A program made the position numbers and the translations under genes. The notes beneath the pieces are model-generated. The model did not search any database and was not told the origin of the DNA. It worked only from the letters and a program-made list of their open reading frames with translations. This document shows positions 1-9,330 of a stretch of DNA of 64,000 nucleotides, one piece after another. Source of the DNA: Pontibacter diazotrophicus (lineage in GTDB: Bacteria > Bacteroidota > Bacteroidia > Cytophagales > Hymenobacteraceae); assembly GCF_003367245.1 (NCBI RefSeq), contig NZ_QRGR01000026.1, positions 1-64,000 of the forward strand, written 5' to 3'. Every line of letters starts with the position of its first letter. Within the stretch, counting starts at the first letter, position 1.

Positions 1-49
1 CCCCAAAGCCAAGCCCCACGATTGCCACGTTTATCTTCTTCTGGCTCAT
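1..49 (-). CDS. Gfo/Idh/MocA oxidoreductase, N-terminal fragment
   Basis: Only the first 16 codons are inside the window; the gene runs off the left edge. The peptide MSQKKINVAIVGLGFG is a first beta strand followed by the glycine-rich GLGFG turn of an NAD(P)-binding Rossmann fold, as at the N-terminus of Gfo/Idh/MocA sugar oxidoreductases. There is no signal peptide, so a cytoplasmic enzyme is expected. It starts 36 bases after the sugar epimerase gene on the same strand, so the two are probably co-transcribed in a sugar or polyol catabolic operon. The family call rests on the N-terminus and the neighbour only. Confidence 0.6.
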   Translation of the reverse strand, partial: MSQKKINVAIVGLGFG

Positions 50-85
50 GATGTAGTATGTCTTATTTACAGTTGAACAGATGTT

Positions 86-1000
86 TTACTTTGTCTCAGC
101 GGTCGCTTTCTCCCTTGCCTCACGGCCAGCGGTTTCTGTGCCTTCCGCCCACTGCCGCAGGAACTGCAGCCCCTCTCTGGCGAAGCCGTCCTGGCTGGGC
201 ACCAGCGGGCGCCATATGCACACCGCCCCGGCAAGCTCCTTCACCTCGGGGGTGAAGCTCTCGATGGAGACGGCGCCTTTGTAGTTTATCGCCTCCAGCC
301 CCCGCCTGTAGGCGTCCCAGCGGGTCTGGCCCGTGCCGGGGGTGCCGCGGTAGTTCTCCGAGACCTGCAGGTGGATGAGCTTGTCGCCGGCCAGCCGGAT
401 GGCCCGCTCGATGTCGGGCTCCTCGATGTTCATGTGGAAGCCGTCGAGCAGCACGTTGGCGGCCGGGTGGTCAATGTCCCGCACCAGGCGCATCACGTCC
501 TCTGCCGTGTTCACCAGGTCCGACTCGAAGCGGTTGAGGGGTTCGAGGGCAATCTTCAGCCCGCGTTCCTCGGCCATGTCGCACACCTTGCGCAGGTTGG
601 TCACCGCCCGCTCCCACTCGGCCTTCTTCTGCTCGGGGGAGACCAGGCGGGCCTTGCCCACGGCAGAGTACATGGGTCCGGCAAAGAAGCCGGCGCCCAG
701 CGCCACGCAGATGTCCATGCAGGCCTCTATGTAGTCGAAGCTGGTCTGGTGGTAGGCGGGGTCCTCGTGCGTGAGGTCGCGGCTGGGGCCGAAGGCGCCG
801 CAGATAACCGGCTGCAGCCCGTTCTCCGCCAGCGCATGCTTTACCTTCTCCACGTCCAGCAGGGCCGGGTCCTCCACCGGTATCTCCACCACCTCGTAGC
901 CCATCTCCTTTATCTTGGGGAAGAGGGAGACGGTGTCGGTGCTGAAGGGCGAGGTCCAGAGCCAGGTGCTCACGCCGAACTTTATGTCTTGTAAACTCAT
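86..1000 (-). CDS. Sugar phosphate isomerase/epimerase (DTE-like TIM barrel)
   Basis: A 304-residue cytoplasmic protein of the xylose-isomerase-like TIM barrel family. The metal and catalytic residues of D-tagatose/D-psicose 3-epimerases are visible at the expected spacing: Glu153 in ALEPLNRFE, Asp186 and His189 in LLDGFHM, His210 in IHLQV and Glu247 in SIESF. In known family members these bind a divalent metal and move a proton between C3 epimers of ketoses. The exact substrate cannot be read from sequence. It is followed after 36 bases by a Gfo/Idh oxidoreductase, a common pairing in ketose or inositol-type catabolism. The C-terminal 20 residues are charged and Ala/Glu-rich. Confidence 0.8.
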   Translation of the reverse strand: MSLQDIKFGVSTWLWTSPFSTDTVSLFPKIKEMGYEVVEIPVEDPALLDVEKVKHALAENGLQPVICGAFGPSRDLTHEDPAYHQTSFDYIEACMDICVALGAGFFAGPMYSAVGKARLVSPEQKKAEWERAVTNLRKVCDMAEERGLKIALEPLNRFESDLVNTAEDVMRLVRDIDHPAANVLLDGFHMNIEEPDIERAIRLAGDKLIHLQVSENYRGTPGTGQTRWDAYRRGLEAINYKGAVSIESFTPEVKELAGAVCIWRPLVPSQDGFAREGLQFLRQWAEGTETAGREAREKATAETK

Positions 1001-1076
1001 TGATTTATCGTTTTTGCTGTTAGTAGGTGGCGGGGACTTCTCCTTTCTCCCGTAGCACCACTACGTTATTCCCTTG

Positions 1077-4000
1077 CTATAGATTACTTGCTTCTACTTT
1101 CATAACTCCGTTCATCAGGCGCCAGTGGCCTGGTACGGTACACACAAAGGGATATTCGCCCGGCTTATCGGGTGCAGTGAATACTAATGTCTCCCTTCCC
1201 TGCGGGTCTACCAGCGGAGTGGCGACGATTACTTCCGTCATATTCGGGATGTAATTCTTCTCGGCACCCTTCGGGTCTCTGGCCAGCACGTCGGAGGCTT
1301 TCCCTACCTTCTCCAGCGTACCAGGCATAATGAGGACAAAATTGTGCTGCATGAAATCCGGGTTAGAGAAATTGAGCGTTACCTTTTGGCCCGCCTTCAC
1401 AGTAAAGGTCTCTTTGTCGAATTTCATCTCGTGCTCTACCACCTTAATGTCGATGGTTGCCCCCTTTGCTGTAGGTTTCGCAGCAGGCTTGGCGGCGGCC
1501 GTTTTAGCGGCTGGCCTGGTGCTGGCGGCAGCTGCTCTTTCGTTTCTTTCTTTCGTTGCTGCAGCTACTGTGTTACCTGTTTGCTTGGGCGCAGCAACAG
1601 GCTGCTTTAACTCCAGGCTGGCATCTCTTCTCAACTGGCCCTTGAAATAAAATCTATCAAGGTAGTCGCCCACTCTGTTTTCTCCTTCTCTCAAATCACG
1701 GCCTGTACGCACTTCCTCCGTCGCCAGCGGCTCTGTGAAAAGTGATGGGGCCTGGGCCTCTGCCACGGTTGCGTCATTCACATTTATTGTCATCAGGCCT
1801 CCGGAAGACAACCTGGCTACCGCATCAAATCTTTCAGTAGGTAAAGCTGTTGTGGTGGTGGCTTTATAAGCCTTTCCGTCCTGCTTCACCAACCAGTGCA
1901 ATTTGTTATCCTGCACATAGAGGCTGTACCCGGCATCTTTGTCACCATGTGACATCACCACACCCTCAAAGCCATCGTCTGACGGGCCTATGGAAGCACG
2001 CACAGTGATTTCCTTGCCAGTAACATCCGGCGGGAACATGATAGGTGTCCACCTGTCCAGCCTGTACTGTTCCTGGCCCATGCTCTTAACCAAACGCTCT
2101 GAGAGTGTCAGCACTGAATCCGGTCTTTCCAGGGACAGGTCATTGGGAGCCGCTGCCATAAATCCCTGCTGATGGGCAAGGGCTGCAGCGAAAAATGCCT
2201 GCGGCAGGTATTCGTCCTCCTCGTTTTCCTGCTTCTTGCTTTCCTCATATACCAGCTTTCCCAGTTCAGGGGAGGCAGGCATGTCGGCAATGGCCAGCAC
2301 AGCAGCCATACGCGTCTTCAGATCCTTATCGTTAGTCAAACCTGCATTCTGAATAGCGGTCAGCGTTTTCTCATCCCTTGGCAGCACCTGCACCGCATTC
2401 TTTCTCACGCCGGCAGCCGGGTGAGACAGCGCTTTGGTCACCACCTCCAGTGCCTCAGTGTTCGAGCCGTCCAGGGCCCCCAAGCCGTGCAGCGTCCACA
2501 GGGCGTGCACAGCAGGACTATTCAATCCTATCTCGTCCACGCTCTGGTCGTTGATCAGGGCATACAGGCTTGGGATAACCTCGGTTTTCCGATTATCCAC
2601 AATCAGGCGCTGCGCTGTGGTGCGCCAGAACATATTATCGTCGCTCAAAGCGGCTACCAATCCTTCTGCATTGCTTGCAGTCAGTTGCATGGGTTCGTAA
2701 GGCTTTGCGCCCTTATATACCAGCCGGTAGATGCGGCCGTGCTGCTTGTCGCGCCATGGGTTCACGTAGGCGTTGCCCTCCCCGTTTTCAAAGCCGCGCG
2801 GTGTCGGGTTGTGCTGGATGATGAAGTTGTACCAGTCGGCCACCCAGATGGCTCCGTCGGGCCCTACCTCTGCGTGAACAGGGGCAAACCACTCATCCGA
2901 GCTTGCCAGCAGGTTAAAGCCGTTCTTTTCTGTGTAACCAGCACCTTTGCGCTCCAGGACAGCCTTGTGTAGTACACGCCCTGTAGGCTCTGTTACGAGG
3001 CCCACGCTATTCCAGAAAGATTTTGGATAGTCTCTTGCCGTGTAAATGTTGTGCCCTGCCGCAGCTGTATAGCCGCCATGGAAATCTACCTGGCGCAGGT
3101 ACGGGGTAATGTGCGGCATGTCGTAGTGTGTGTCGATGCGATACACCGTGTTGCCCGAGCCGCCTACAACTGCCCTCTTGGCGTACTGGTTAGGCATGGC
3201 AAAATAGGCGCTGTGCAGGCCGTTGGCGGTGGATACAAATACATCAAATTCCTCAGAGAAGCCAAGGCCCCAGGTGTTGTTGGTGGTTCTGCCCAAGGCC
3301 TCCAGATTCTCACCATTCGGGTCGAAGCGGTAGAGGGCCTGGCTAAACGTCATCTCTTTGCCGCTTACTGTTCCGTTGTAACCAGCGTAACCCACTACGC
3401 CCCATATCTTGTTGTCCAGGCCATACTTCAGGCTAGATGGCCCCGCATGTGTATCTGTTTTGCCCCAGCCTGTGATGATGTTCTCCTTTACATCGGCTTT
3501 GTCATCCCCATCTGTGTCCTTTAGAAAGACAAAGTTGGGAGCCATGGAGATAATCACACCACCGTTGGCAAAAGCCAGGCTGGTGGGGATGTTCAGTCCA
3601 TCCGCGAAAACAGTGAATTTATCTGCTTTGCCGTCGCCGTCGGTGTCCTCCAGGATTTTAATTCTGTCTTTGCCTACTCCCGCTTCGTCACGCACCTCGT
3701 TCGGGTAATCTTCTGTTTCAATCACCCAGAGGCGGCCTTTTTCATCCCAGGCCATGGCGATGGGGTTAATGATATCGGGCTCAGAGGCAAACAGCTGCAG
3801 TTCAAAGTCAACCGGCACCTGTATCAGTTTCTGGGATTCTTCCGGGGAAAGTGCGTGCTGGAACTTTGGAGCCGGATCCCGCTGCTCGTAGTTGGGAATG
3901 TCCGCTTCCTCAAAGTTGGGAGTAGGAATATCCAGCCGCGCCAACCGGTCCCTTGCCTCGTCGCTCACGGCCCACTTCACCCCGCTTGCCACCAGTTTAT

Positions 4001-4676
4001 GAAAGCCGGGGTTGTTCCAGGTCCGCTCATCATGGCCGTAGGCGGTATAGAACACCTTCCCCTCGCCTTGTGTTCTTACCCAAGTCCAGGGTTCGCGGTG
4101 ATTTCCCTCTACGCGCTCCATCAGCACCGTCATGTCCGGATTAATTTTATGATGCACGTAGGTTTCGTCCCAGGTCTCAAACTCGGAGAGCCCCTGCATG
4201 ACGGGGTGCTCCGGCATTACGATTGGGGCGGTGAAGGTGCCTACCTTATGCGATTTAAACTGCCCGCCCACCGCGCTCACGTACCAGTCGGAGTTGCGAA
4301 ACATGTAGGTGGCGCTGTGAATCGGGATAAGTGCTTTGCCTCCCTCCACAAACTCTCTCATCGCCTGCTCCTGCTCCGGAGTGATTTCCTCGTGATTGGC
4401 GTAGATCATCAGACCGTCGTAGTCCTCCAGGTTCTCTGCCGTCAGGTCATCCGGATCTGCGGTATAGTGCAGGTTGATGCCTTCCTGGAATAAGGGGAGC
4501 GCCAGCATTGGGAAGAACTTTTCGGAGTCGTGGTGCCTGCTCTCGTGCCCGAGGAAAAGGATATCAATCCTTTTGGCAGGAGCGTCGGATTGGGCACTCT
4601 GTCCCGTTTGCGCTCTCTGGGAACAACCGCCTATCACCAAACTATAAATAACAATAATGCACAGTAACTTCTTCAT
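1077..4676 (-). CDS. Exported ThuA / PVC-type beta-propeller / HEAT / cupredoxin lipoprotein
   Basis: A 1199-residue multidomain protein with a lipoprotein signal (LVIGGCSQ, Cys18). In order: a ThuA-like class I amidotransferase-fold domain (about 36-250, starting ILFLGHESRHH); a PVC-type membrane-bound dehydrogenase beta-propeller (about 285-650, with DTDGDGKAD-type calcium-binding loops); alpha-helical HEAT-like repeats (about 680-840); a LamG-like beta-sandwich (about 870-1035); an Ala/Lys/Pro linker; and a blue-copper cupredoxin domain (last 110 residues) with apparent copper ligands in MQHNF, PFVCTVPGHW and LMNG. Related PVC-type proteins often end in a CxxCH haem domain; no CxxCH is present here. 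It probably acts at the cell surface on a sugar with electron transfer to copper, but the substrate is unknown. Confidence 0.75.
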   Translation of the reverse strand: MKKLLCIIVIYSLVIGGCSQRAQTGQSAQSDAPAKRIDILFLGHESRHHDSEKFFPMLALPLFQEGINLHYTADPDDLTAENLEDYDGLMIYANHEEITPEQEQAMREFVEGGKALIPIHSATYMFRNSDWYVSAVGGQFKSHKVGTFTAPIVMPEHPVMQGLSEFETWDETYVHHKINPDMTVLMERVEGNHREPWTWVRTQGEGKVFYTAYGHDERTWNNPGFHKLVASGVKWAVSDEARDRLARLDIPTPNFEEADIPNYEQRDPAPKFQHALSPEESQKLIQVPVDFELQLFASEPDIINPIAMAWDEKGRLWVIETEDYPNEVRDEAGVGKDRIKILEDTDGDGKADKFTVFADGLNIPTSLAFANGGVIISMAPNFVFLKDTDGDDKADVKENIITGWGKTDTHAGPSSLKYGLDNKIWGVVGYAGYNGTVSGKEMTFSQALYRFDPNGENLEALGRTTNNTWGLGFSEEFDVFVSTANGLHSAYFAMPNQYAKRAVVGGSGNTVYRIDTHYDMPHITPYLRQVDFHGGYTAAAGHNIYTARDYPKSFWNSVGLVTEPTGRVLHKAVLERKGAGYTEKNGFNLLASSDEWFAPVHAEVGPDGAIWVADWYNFIIQHNPTPRGFENGEGNAYVNPWRDKQHGRIYRLVYKGAKPYEPMQLTASNAEGLVAALSDDNMFWRTTAQRLIVDNRKTEVIPSLYALINDQSVDEIGLNSPAVHALWTLHGLGALDGSNTEALEVVTKALSHPAAGVRKNAVQVLPRDEKTLTAIQNAGLTNDKDLKTRMAAVLAIADMPASPELGKLVYEESKKQENEEDEYLPQAFFAAALAHQQGFMAAAPNDLSLERPDSVLTLSERLVKSMGQEQYRLDRWTPIMFPPDVTGKEITVRASIGPSDDGFEGVVMSHGDKDAGYSLYVQDNKLHWLVKQDGKAYKATTTTALPTERFDAVARLSSGGLMTINVNDATVAEAQAPSLFTEPLATEEVRTGRDLREGENRVGDYLDRFYFKGQLRRDASLELKQPVAAPKQTGNTVAAATKERNERAAAASTRPAAKTAAAKPAAKPTAKGATIDIKVVEHEMKFDKETFTVKAGQKVTLNFSNPDFMQHNFVLIMPGTLEKVGKASDVLARDPKGAEKNYIPNMTEVIVATPLVDPQGRETLVFTAPDKPGEYPFVCTVPGHWRLMNGVMKVEASNL

Positions 4677-5263
4677 ATAAGCGTTCCTAATATTACTTTT
4701 ATAAATATATGACTTCTATTTAGTACTATAAGCATAAACCATATCAAGAGAAACACAAGAATCAGCGTCTAAAGACCCTTAAGGCTTTGCTGATTTCTTT
4801 ATGATTTCTTAGTTGTAGCTGTTTGCATAAGCTATGATTAGTAGCAGTGATTAATCACTCCGTATAACAATCGGGTTATACCATTTCTGAAATTATCTGG
4901 ACTTAAAAGATTTATTATCTACATTTAAAGAAGCGAAACGAACTGTTCAATTCACCGATAAACAACTCCTTCAGTCTATAGCCAATAGTATTTCAAGTCA
5001 GATGCTCTGGCTCATGAATAAAATTATAATTGAAATATAATCAATTTCATTGAAAGCTCCCTACGCAAACGTAATAAATACACTTATCCTTTGCCTCTTC
5101 AGAATTAGCAAATACCAATACTATATTAACAATGGCTCCACGACAAGGCCCTAGCCCTTTGCTGCTGAATACGAAATAAGTACACTGGAGAAGGCCAGGT
5201 TGCTGGAGGTTCCGGATGAAATTTACGGAGCAGGCCGAGGCGCACTCTGTTGCCCGGAGGCTT
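4677..5263. other. Intergenic, 587 bp, AT-rich, possible gene remnants
   Basis: No complete gene is supported. Two short stretches have coding-like composition without start codons: plus frame 4891-5038 (48 codons then TAA) and plus frame 5155-5254 (about 33 codons beginning PFAAEYEIST). They may be decayed gene pieces or chance. The promoter of the large lipoprotein gene should lie near 4680-4760, but no clear TAnnTTTG element was found on the minus strand. Confidence 0.3.
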
Positions 5264-6517
5264 TCATTCTTTTAATTTACCGCTGTATTCATCCAGTTTA
5301 TCCCAAATTGCCCAGAGTTCTCTCTGACCTTCTTTATCATGGAAGTTTGTGTTGGTAATGAAGATTCGCCCAACTTTGGTGTCTGCGTTAAAAAACATCA
5401 ACGCTGTTGTACCAGGGTCGCCGCCTGTGTGGCCGATGTAACCCTTCGCTGAAAAACCCATGAAAATTCCCGTGTTGTATTCGTCGTTATACGGGTTGTT
5501 TTCGTTACGGTCCGTAAAGTGCACTGCCTGGAGCTGTTCCGTAAACAGCTCTTTGTAGCTCTCCCGGCTTAAGATTATTCCTTCCCCCGCGTAACCCCTG
5601 ATTAGCTCTGTTAAGTACTTCCCCAAATCGTTCACAGAAGTAATGAAACCACCATCAGGATACGTAATCAGCGCGTAGGGTGGAACTTCCGCTTGCGGAT
5701 TGACATACAGCTTTGAGAACCGCGCAAAATCTACCTGCCCAAAACTCCAACCGGAAGCACTCATTCCCAAGGGCTCCAAAATATGTGTTGTAGTAAAAAC
5801 ATCAAACTTTTCCTGTGTGGCAGTTTCTAAAACCAAAGCAGCGAGTGTAGCTCCCACATTGGAGTATTCGAAAAGCTCCCCTGGCTGCCTGTTCAGAAAT
5901 ACTTCTTGTTTATACCACTCGCCATTTTTACTGAGCACTTTTTCCAGGAAATCAGCTGTCGGGATTTCGGTTTCAGGAGGATTGAAGCTTTGGGGCAGTT
6001 CCTTAAATGCAGCTTTGTTTTGGTCTCTCTTTTCTTTAAGGATATACACCTTGTTAAAGTATTCCTCTGTATCGGTGATAGTAGATGTATGCGTGGCCAA
6101 ATGCCTGATGGTAATGGCTTGCGCCGGGAAGTAAGGATTGACAACGTCAAAAGGCAGGTACGCATTAATGGGGTCATCCAGGTGGAGTTTTCCCATCTCC
6201 TGGGCTTTCATCAGAGCCAATCCAATAAAAGTCTTCGATACCGAACCTATGGTTTGAATAGTGTTTTCAGAGTACTCTTCTTTGGTCTGCACATCCGAGA
6301 ATCCGAAACCGCTTTGGTAAAGTGTACCGCCTTCATTCACAATGGCAACAGCAAGACCATTGAAATGTCCTTGTTTATGAATTTCATTGATATCCTTTGT
6401 CAGGGAGTCGGCAAAAGCAGCAGGCTGAACTGCTATGGTATCATGCGCTGGCTTCAGTTTGCTTTGGCAGGAAAAGAAAAAGGCAGATGATAGAAGGAGG
6501 AGAAGTAACCTGTTCAT
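5264..6517 (-). CDS. Serine hydrolase lipoprotein, class C beta-lactamase/S12 family
   Basis: A 417-residue protein with a lipoprotein signal (SSAFFFSC, Cys17), so it is exported and lipid-anchored. The serine active-site set of class C beta-lactamases and DD-peptidases is present: SVSK at 92-95 (nucleophile Ser92, Lys95), a YSN motif in FEYSNVGATL, and HTG in GYIGHTGGDPG in place of KTG. Family members include D-stereospecific peptidases, esterases and lactamases. Beside a NagB/NagZ/MurQ cluster, a peptidase acting on peptidoglycan stem peptides is a fair inference, but an esterase is equally possible. It is a single gene, separated from nagB by 552 bases containing a strong terminator. Confidence 0.75.
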   Translation of the reverse strand: MNRLLLLLLSSAFFFSCQSKLKPAHDTIAVQPAAFADSLTKDINEIHKQGHFNGLAVAIVNEGGTLYQSGFGFSDVQTKEEYSENTIQTIGSVSKTFIGLALMKAQEMGKLHLDDPINAYLPFDVVNPYFPAQAITIRHLATHTSTITDTEEYFNKVYILKEKRDQNKAAFKELPQSFNPPETEIPTADFLEKVLSKNGEWYKQEVFLNRQPGELFEYSNVGATLAALVLETATQEKFDVFTTTHILEPLGMSASGWSFGQVDFARFSKLYVNPQAEVPPYALITYPDGGFITSVNDLGKYLTELIRGYAGEGIILSRESYKELFTEQLQAVHFTDRNENNPYNDEYNTGIFMGFSAKGYIGHTGGDPGTTALMFFNADTKVGRIFITNTNFHDKEGQRELWAIWDKLDEYSGKLKE

Positions 6518-7069
6518 GGGCGAGATTATTTTCTTGCAGGTGACCAGTAGGAAGAAAAATCCACCATTTCATGCTGCTCTATTATTGAGTCAGCCCACTG
6601 CCTGCAAACTTTTGGGTGCTGCTTATTCCTGTTTCGGGCAAGCCCATTTCCAGGAATAGCATCTTATACAGCTAATATAAGATATTTCTTGCAGATTATC
6701 CCGCAGAATTGCGACATTATCCATCGTATGCAATAGATAATGCCAGGTGGGTGAAGAGCGAAAGGTTTGGGAGTGTATAAGAGAGACAATTTAAAGTAAT
6801 CGTCTTTTTAATTTATGAACTCAGAAAATGAAGCGCCTAAGTATCTGAACTGGCCTGCTTCTAATTGAGGTTTGTTGGAGGACCTGGGAAGATGGCAAAA
6901 GCAACAGGCTCATGAACCGATAATTCATGAGCCTGTTGCTTTCAATGACAGTGAAAATGCGCCTTGGTGGTTTACAAAAGTTCTGGTCAACCTCTATAAC
7001 CAGAAAGACACATGATAAAGCAGGGCAGCTTTTTTGCGCAATTTATACCAATGAGTTAAAAGGCATTAA
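6518..7069. other. Intergenic, 552 bp
   Basis: Holds the nagB terminator (6898-6942) and the upstream region of the serine hydrolase gene. No coding region is supported and no clear promoter element was recognised. Confidence 0.5.
6898..6942 (-). terminator. Rho-independent terminator after nagB
   Basis: Perfect 19-bp inverted repeat: 6898-6916 pairs with 6924-6942, with a 7-base loop. Read on the minus strand, the hairpin is followed by TTTTGCC. It lies 127 bases past the nagB stop. Confidence 0.8.
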
Positions 7070-8989
7070 TCAGAAATTCCACTTTACGAAAGCTTCCATC
7101 GCCTCATATTCTGCCAGACCAAGGCCGTCATAACTCTTGGCTGTCTCACGGTTCCTTTGCTCTGCCCGTACCCAGAACTCGCGGGCATCGTCGCCCGGAA
7201 ACACAGGCCGGTCCTTCTGGGACTGGTGCTTAAAGATGGCATTGCGCTTACGCTCCACCTCCTGCGGCGACAGCGGCACGGCCATCTCAATCTCGTGTGT
7301 CTCGAACTCATGCCAGGCACCACGGTACATCCACAGCCAGCAGTCCTTCGCCCACTCCTCCTTTTGCCGCAGGCGGTTCAGCGCCTCCACTACAATCCGG
7401 AAGCAGACGATGTGGGTGCCGTGCGGATCGGCAAAATCCCCGGCTGCGAAAACCTGGTGCGGCTTTACCTTTTGCAGCAGCTCCATCGTCAGTTCAACAT
7501 CGGCTTCCGTAACAGGGTTCTTCACTGTCTTGCCCGTCTCATAGAAGGGAAGCGCCATAAAGTGAATATGCTCGTCGTCAAGACCAGCGTATCGTGCCCC
7601 CGCAAAAGCCTCGCTTTTACGGATGAAGGCTTTCACATTCCGTATTTCCTGCGTGTCGAGCTGGTTCGGTTGCTTCTCCTCAAAGAAACTGCGCATACCT
7701 TCGTAAATTGATTTTAGCTCACCGTTCTTCTCACCAATGCTCTTGCTGAAGTCAATGGCAAACTCCATGTAGCGCAGCACGTCGTCGTCCCACACGGCCG
7801 TGTTGCCGGAGGTTTGGTAGGCCACATGCACATCATGCCCCTGGTCCACTAAGCGGATGAAGGTACCGCCCATGGAAATCACGTCATCATCAGGATGCGG
7901 CGAGAAGATAAGCACGCGCTTGCGGGCCGGCGTTGCCCGCTCCGGACGCTGCGAGTCGTCGGAATTAGGCTTGCCTCCCGGCCAGCCCGTGATGGTATGC
8001 TGGAGCTTGTTAAAGATATGGATATTGATATCGTAGGCCGAGCCTTTCTCAGTTACCAGCTGCGCCATGCCATGGCTGTTGTAGTCCTCCTCCGTTAGCT
8101 TCAGAATCGGTTTCTTCACGGTTTTAGACAGCCAGATGACCGCTTTCTTTATCAGCGCCTCGTCCCAGGCACAGTCTTTCACCAGCCATGGCGTGTCGAA
8201 GCGCGTCAGTTCAGAGGCCGCGTCTGCGTCGAGGATGAACTCTACATTATCCGAGAGCTGCAGGTAGGTGGCAGGCACTTCTCCCGACATCTCGCCTTCC
8301 ACCGCTTTTTTGATGATAGGGGCTTTCTTCCCGCTCCAGGCCATCAGGATAATCTCGCGTGCCTTAAAGATAGTGCCGATACCCATGGTGATGGCTTTGG
8401 TGGGCACGTTCTCCTTGCCGCCGAAATCACGGGAAGCATCGCGGCGTGTCAGGTCATCGAGGGTAACGAGGCGGGTACCGGAGTTCGGCGCAGAACCCGG
8501 CTCGTTAAAGCCGATGTGGCCGGTACGGCCAATACCAAGAATCTGCAGGTCCAATCCGCCCAGGGCCTCTATCTTACGCTCATAGGCCAGGCAGAAGTCA
8601 TGAATCTCTTCCTGCGGAAGTGTTCCGGAAGGAATATGGATGTTCTTCCGGTCAATGTCAATGTGGTCGAAGAGGTTCTCGTTCATGAACGTCACGTAGC
8701 TTTGCGCTGCCGTGGGTTGCATCGGGAAGTACTCATCGAGGTTAAAGGTAATTACGTTCCGAAAGCTCAGGTCTTCCTCCCGGTGCATGCGCACCAGCTC
8801 AGCATACACGCCTACAGGAGTGGCACCGGTGGCAAGCCCCAGCACGGCCATTTCCCCTCTTTGCTGTTTGCTGCGGATAAGGTCAGCAATGCGTTGGGCT
8901 ACCTTTGCGGAGGCAACGTGCTCATCAGGAAATACCGTTACCGGAAGTTTCTCAAAGCGCGTCTCTTCAAGTAAATTTAAACGGGCCAT
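7070..8989 (-). CDS. nagB: Glucosamine-6-phosphate deaminase fused to LmbE/PIG-L deacetylase
   Basis: A 639-residue cytoplasmic fusion. Residues 1-270 are NagB: the sugar-phosphate loop GLATGATPVG (51-60), catalytic Asp85 in NLDEY, and GRTGHIGFNEPGS (154-166) with His158 and Glu163. NagB converts glucosamine-6-P to fructose-6-P and ammonia. Residues from about 355 are a LmbE/PIG-L N-deacetylase domain with the zinc motif PHPDDD (364-369) and a later GTHIV histidine motif. The same fusion is known from other Bacteroidetes genomes. A plausible but untested idea is that the second domain deacetylates GlcNAc-6-P, since no nagA is seen here. It is transcribed divergently from the NagZ gene and ends in a strong terminator. 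Confidence 0.9.
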   Translation of the reverse strand: MARLNLLEETRFEKLPVTVFPDEHVASAKVAQRIADLIRSKQQRGEMAVLGLATGATPVGVYAELVRMHREEDLSFRNVITFNLDEYFPMQPTAAQSYVTFMNENLFDHIDIDRKNIHIPSGTLPQEEIHDFCLAYERKIEALGGLDLQILGIGRTGHIGFNEPGSAPNSGTRLVTLDDLTRRDASRDFGGKENVPTKAITMGIGTIFKAREIILMAWSGKKAPIIKKAVEGEMSGEVPATYLQLSDNVEFILDADAASELTRFDTPWLVKDCAWDEALIKKAVIWLSKTVKKPILKLTEEDYNSHGMAQLVTEKGSAYDINIHIFNKLQHTITGWPGGKPNSDDSQRPERATPARKRVLIFSPHPDDDVISMGGTFIRLVDQGHDVHVAYQTSGNTAVWDDDVLRYMEFAIDFSKSIGEKNGELKSIYEGMRSFFEEKQPNQLDTQEIRNVKAFIRKSEAFAGARYAGLDDEHIHFMALPFYETGKTVKNPVTEADVELTMELLQKVKPHQVFAAGDFADPHGTHIVCFRIVVEALNRLRQKEEWAKDCWLWMYRGAWHEFETHEIEMAVPLSPQEVERKRNAIFKHQSQKDRPVFPGDDAREFWVRAEQRNRETAKSYDGLGLAEYEAMEAFVKWNF

Positions 8990-9330
8990 AGTTTATATAA
9001 TGTGGTTGAAGTGTTTTTATGAGATACCATCACGCATGGCAGGCTTAGAATGCTCTTTCCTGTTTTTCCCCTGCATCATACTTTGTAAGCCTGGTTATTA
9101 ACATTGCCAGCAACTGAAACGCAGGCAGAAGGAGCTGCATCAATAGCTTAATTTATGAACTATCCTTCTTCACAGATGCATGCAATCCTTATGCGCCGCC
9201 CTATCCATAATTTCCTGCTAATATTGCTTTTATTTGCGTGAATAAAAATAAATACCGCAAATAAAAATAACAACTTAGCTAAATAATCTTAAATTGCAGT
9301 ATATCTGCTACTACATAAAATCTAATAGCT
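8990..9330. other. Divergent promoter region nagB/nagZ
   Basis: The 341 bases hold the promoters of both nagB (minus) and nagZ (plus). The only structured signal is the 11-bp inverted repeat at 9228-9266. The -10-like string TAGCTTTG at 9326-9333 overlaps the nagZ start codon and is not convincing. Confidence 0.5.
9228..9266. promoter_or_regulatory. Candidate operator, inverted repeat TTTTATTTGCG
   Basis: Perfect 11-bp inverted repeat, TTTTATTTGCG at 9228-9238 and CGCAAATAAAA at 9256-9266, with centres 28 bp apart, inside the divergent nagB/nagZ control region. Spacing near three helical turns fits a dimer or tetramer of a transcription factor. The nearby DeoR-family protein is the obvious candidate, which is inference only. 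Confidence 0.4.

Noticed and set aside
371..994. Long plus-strand open frame opposite the sugar epimerase gene
   Set aside because: Antisense shadow of a well-supported gene; low-complexity His/Val/Leu-rich translation with no family motif.
2172..4493. Several plus-strand frames opposite the large lipoprotein
   Set aside because: All overlap a continuous 1199-codon gene with clear domains; they arise from its codon bias.
4891..5254. Two coding-like stretches without start codons
   Set aside because: Short, no recognisable motif, no start; could be decayed genes but chance is not excluded, so not called as genes.
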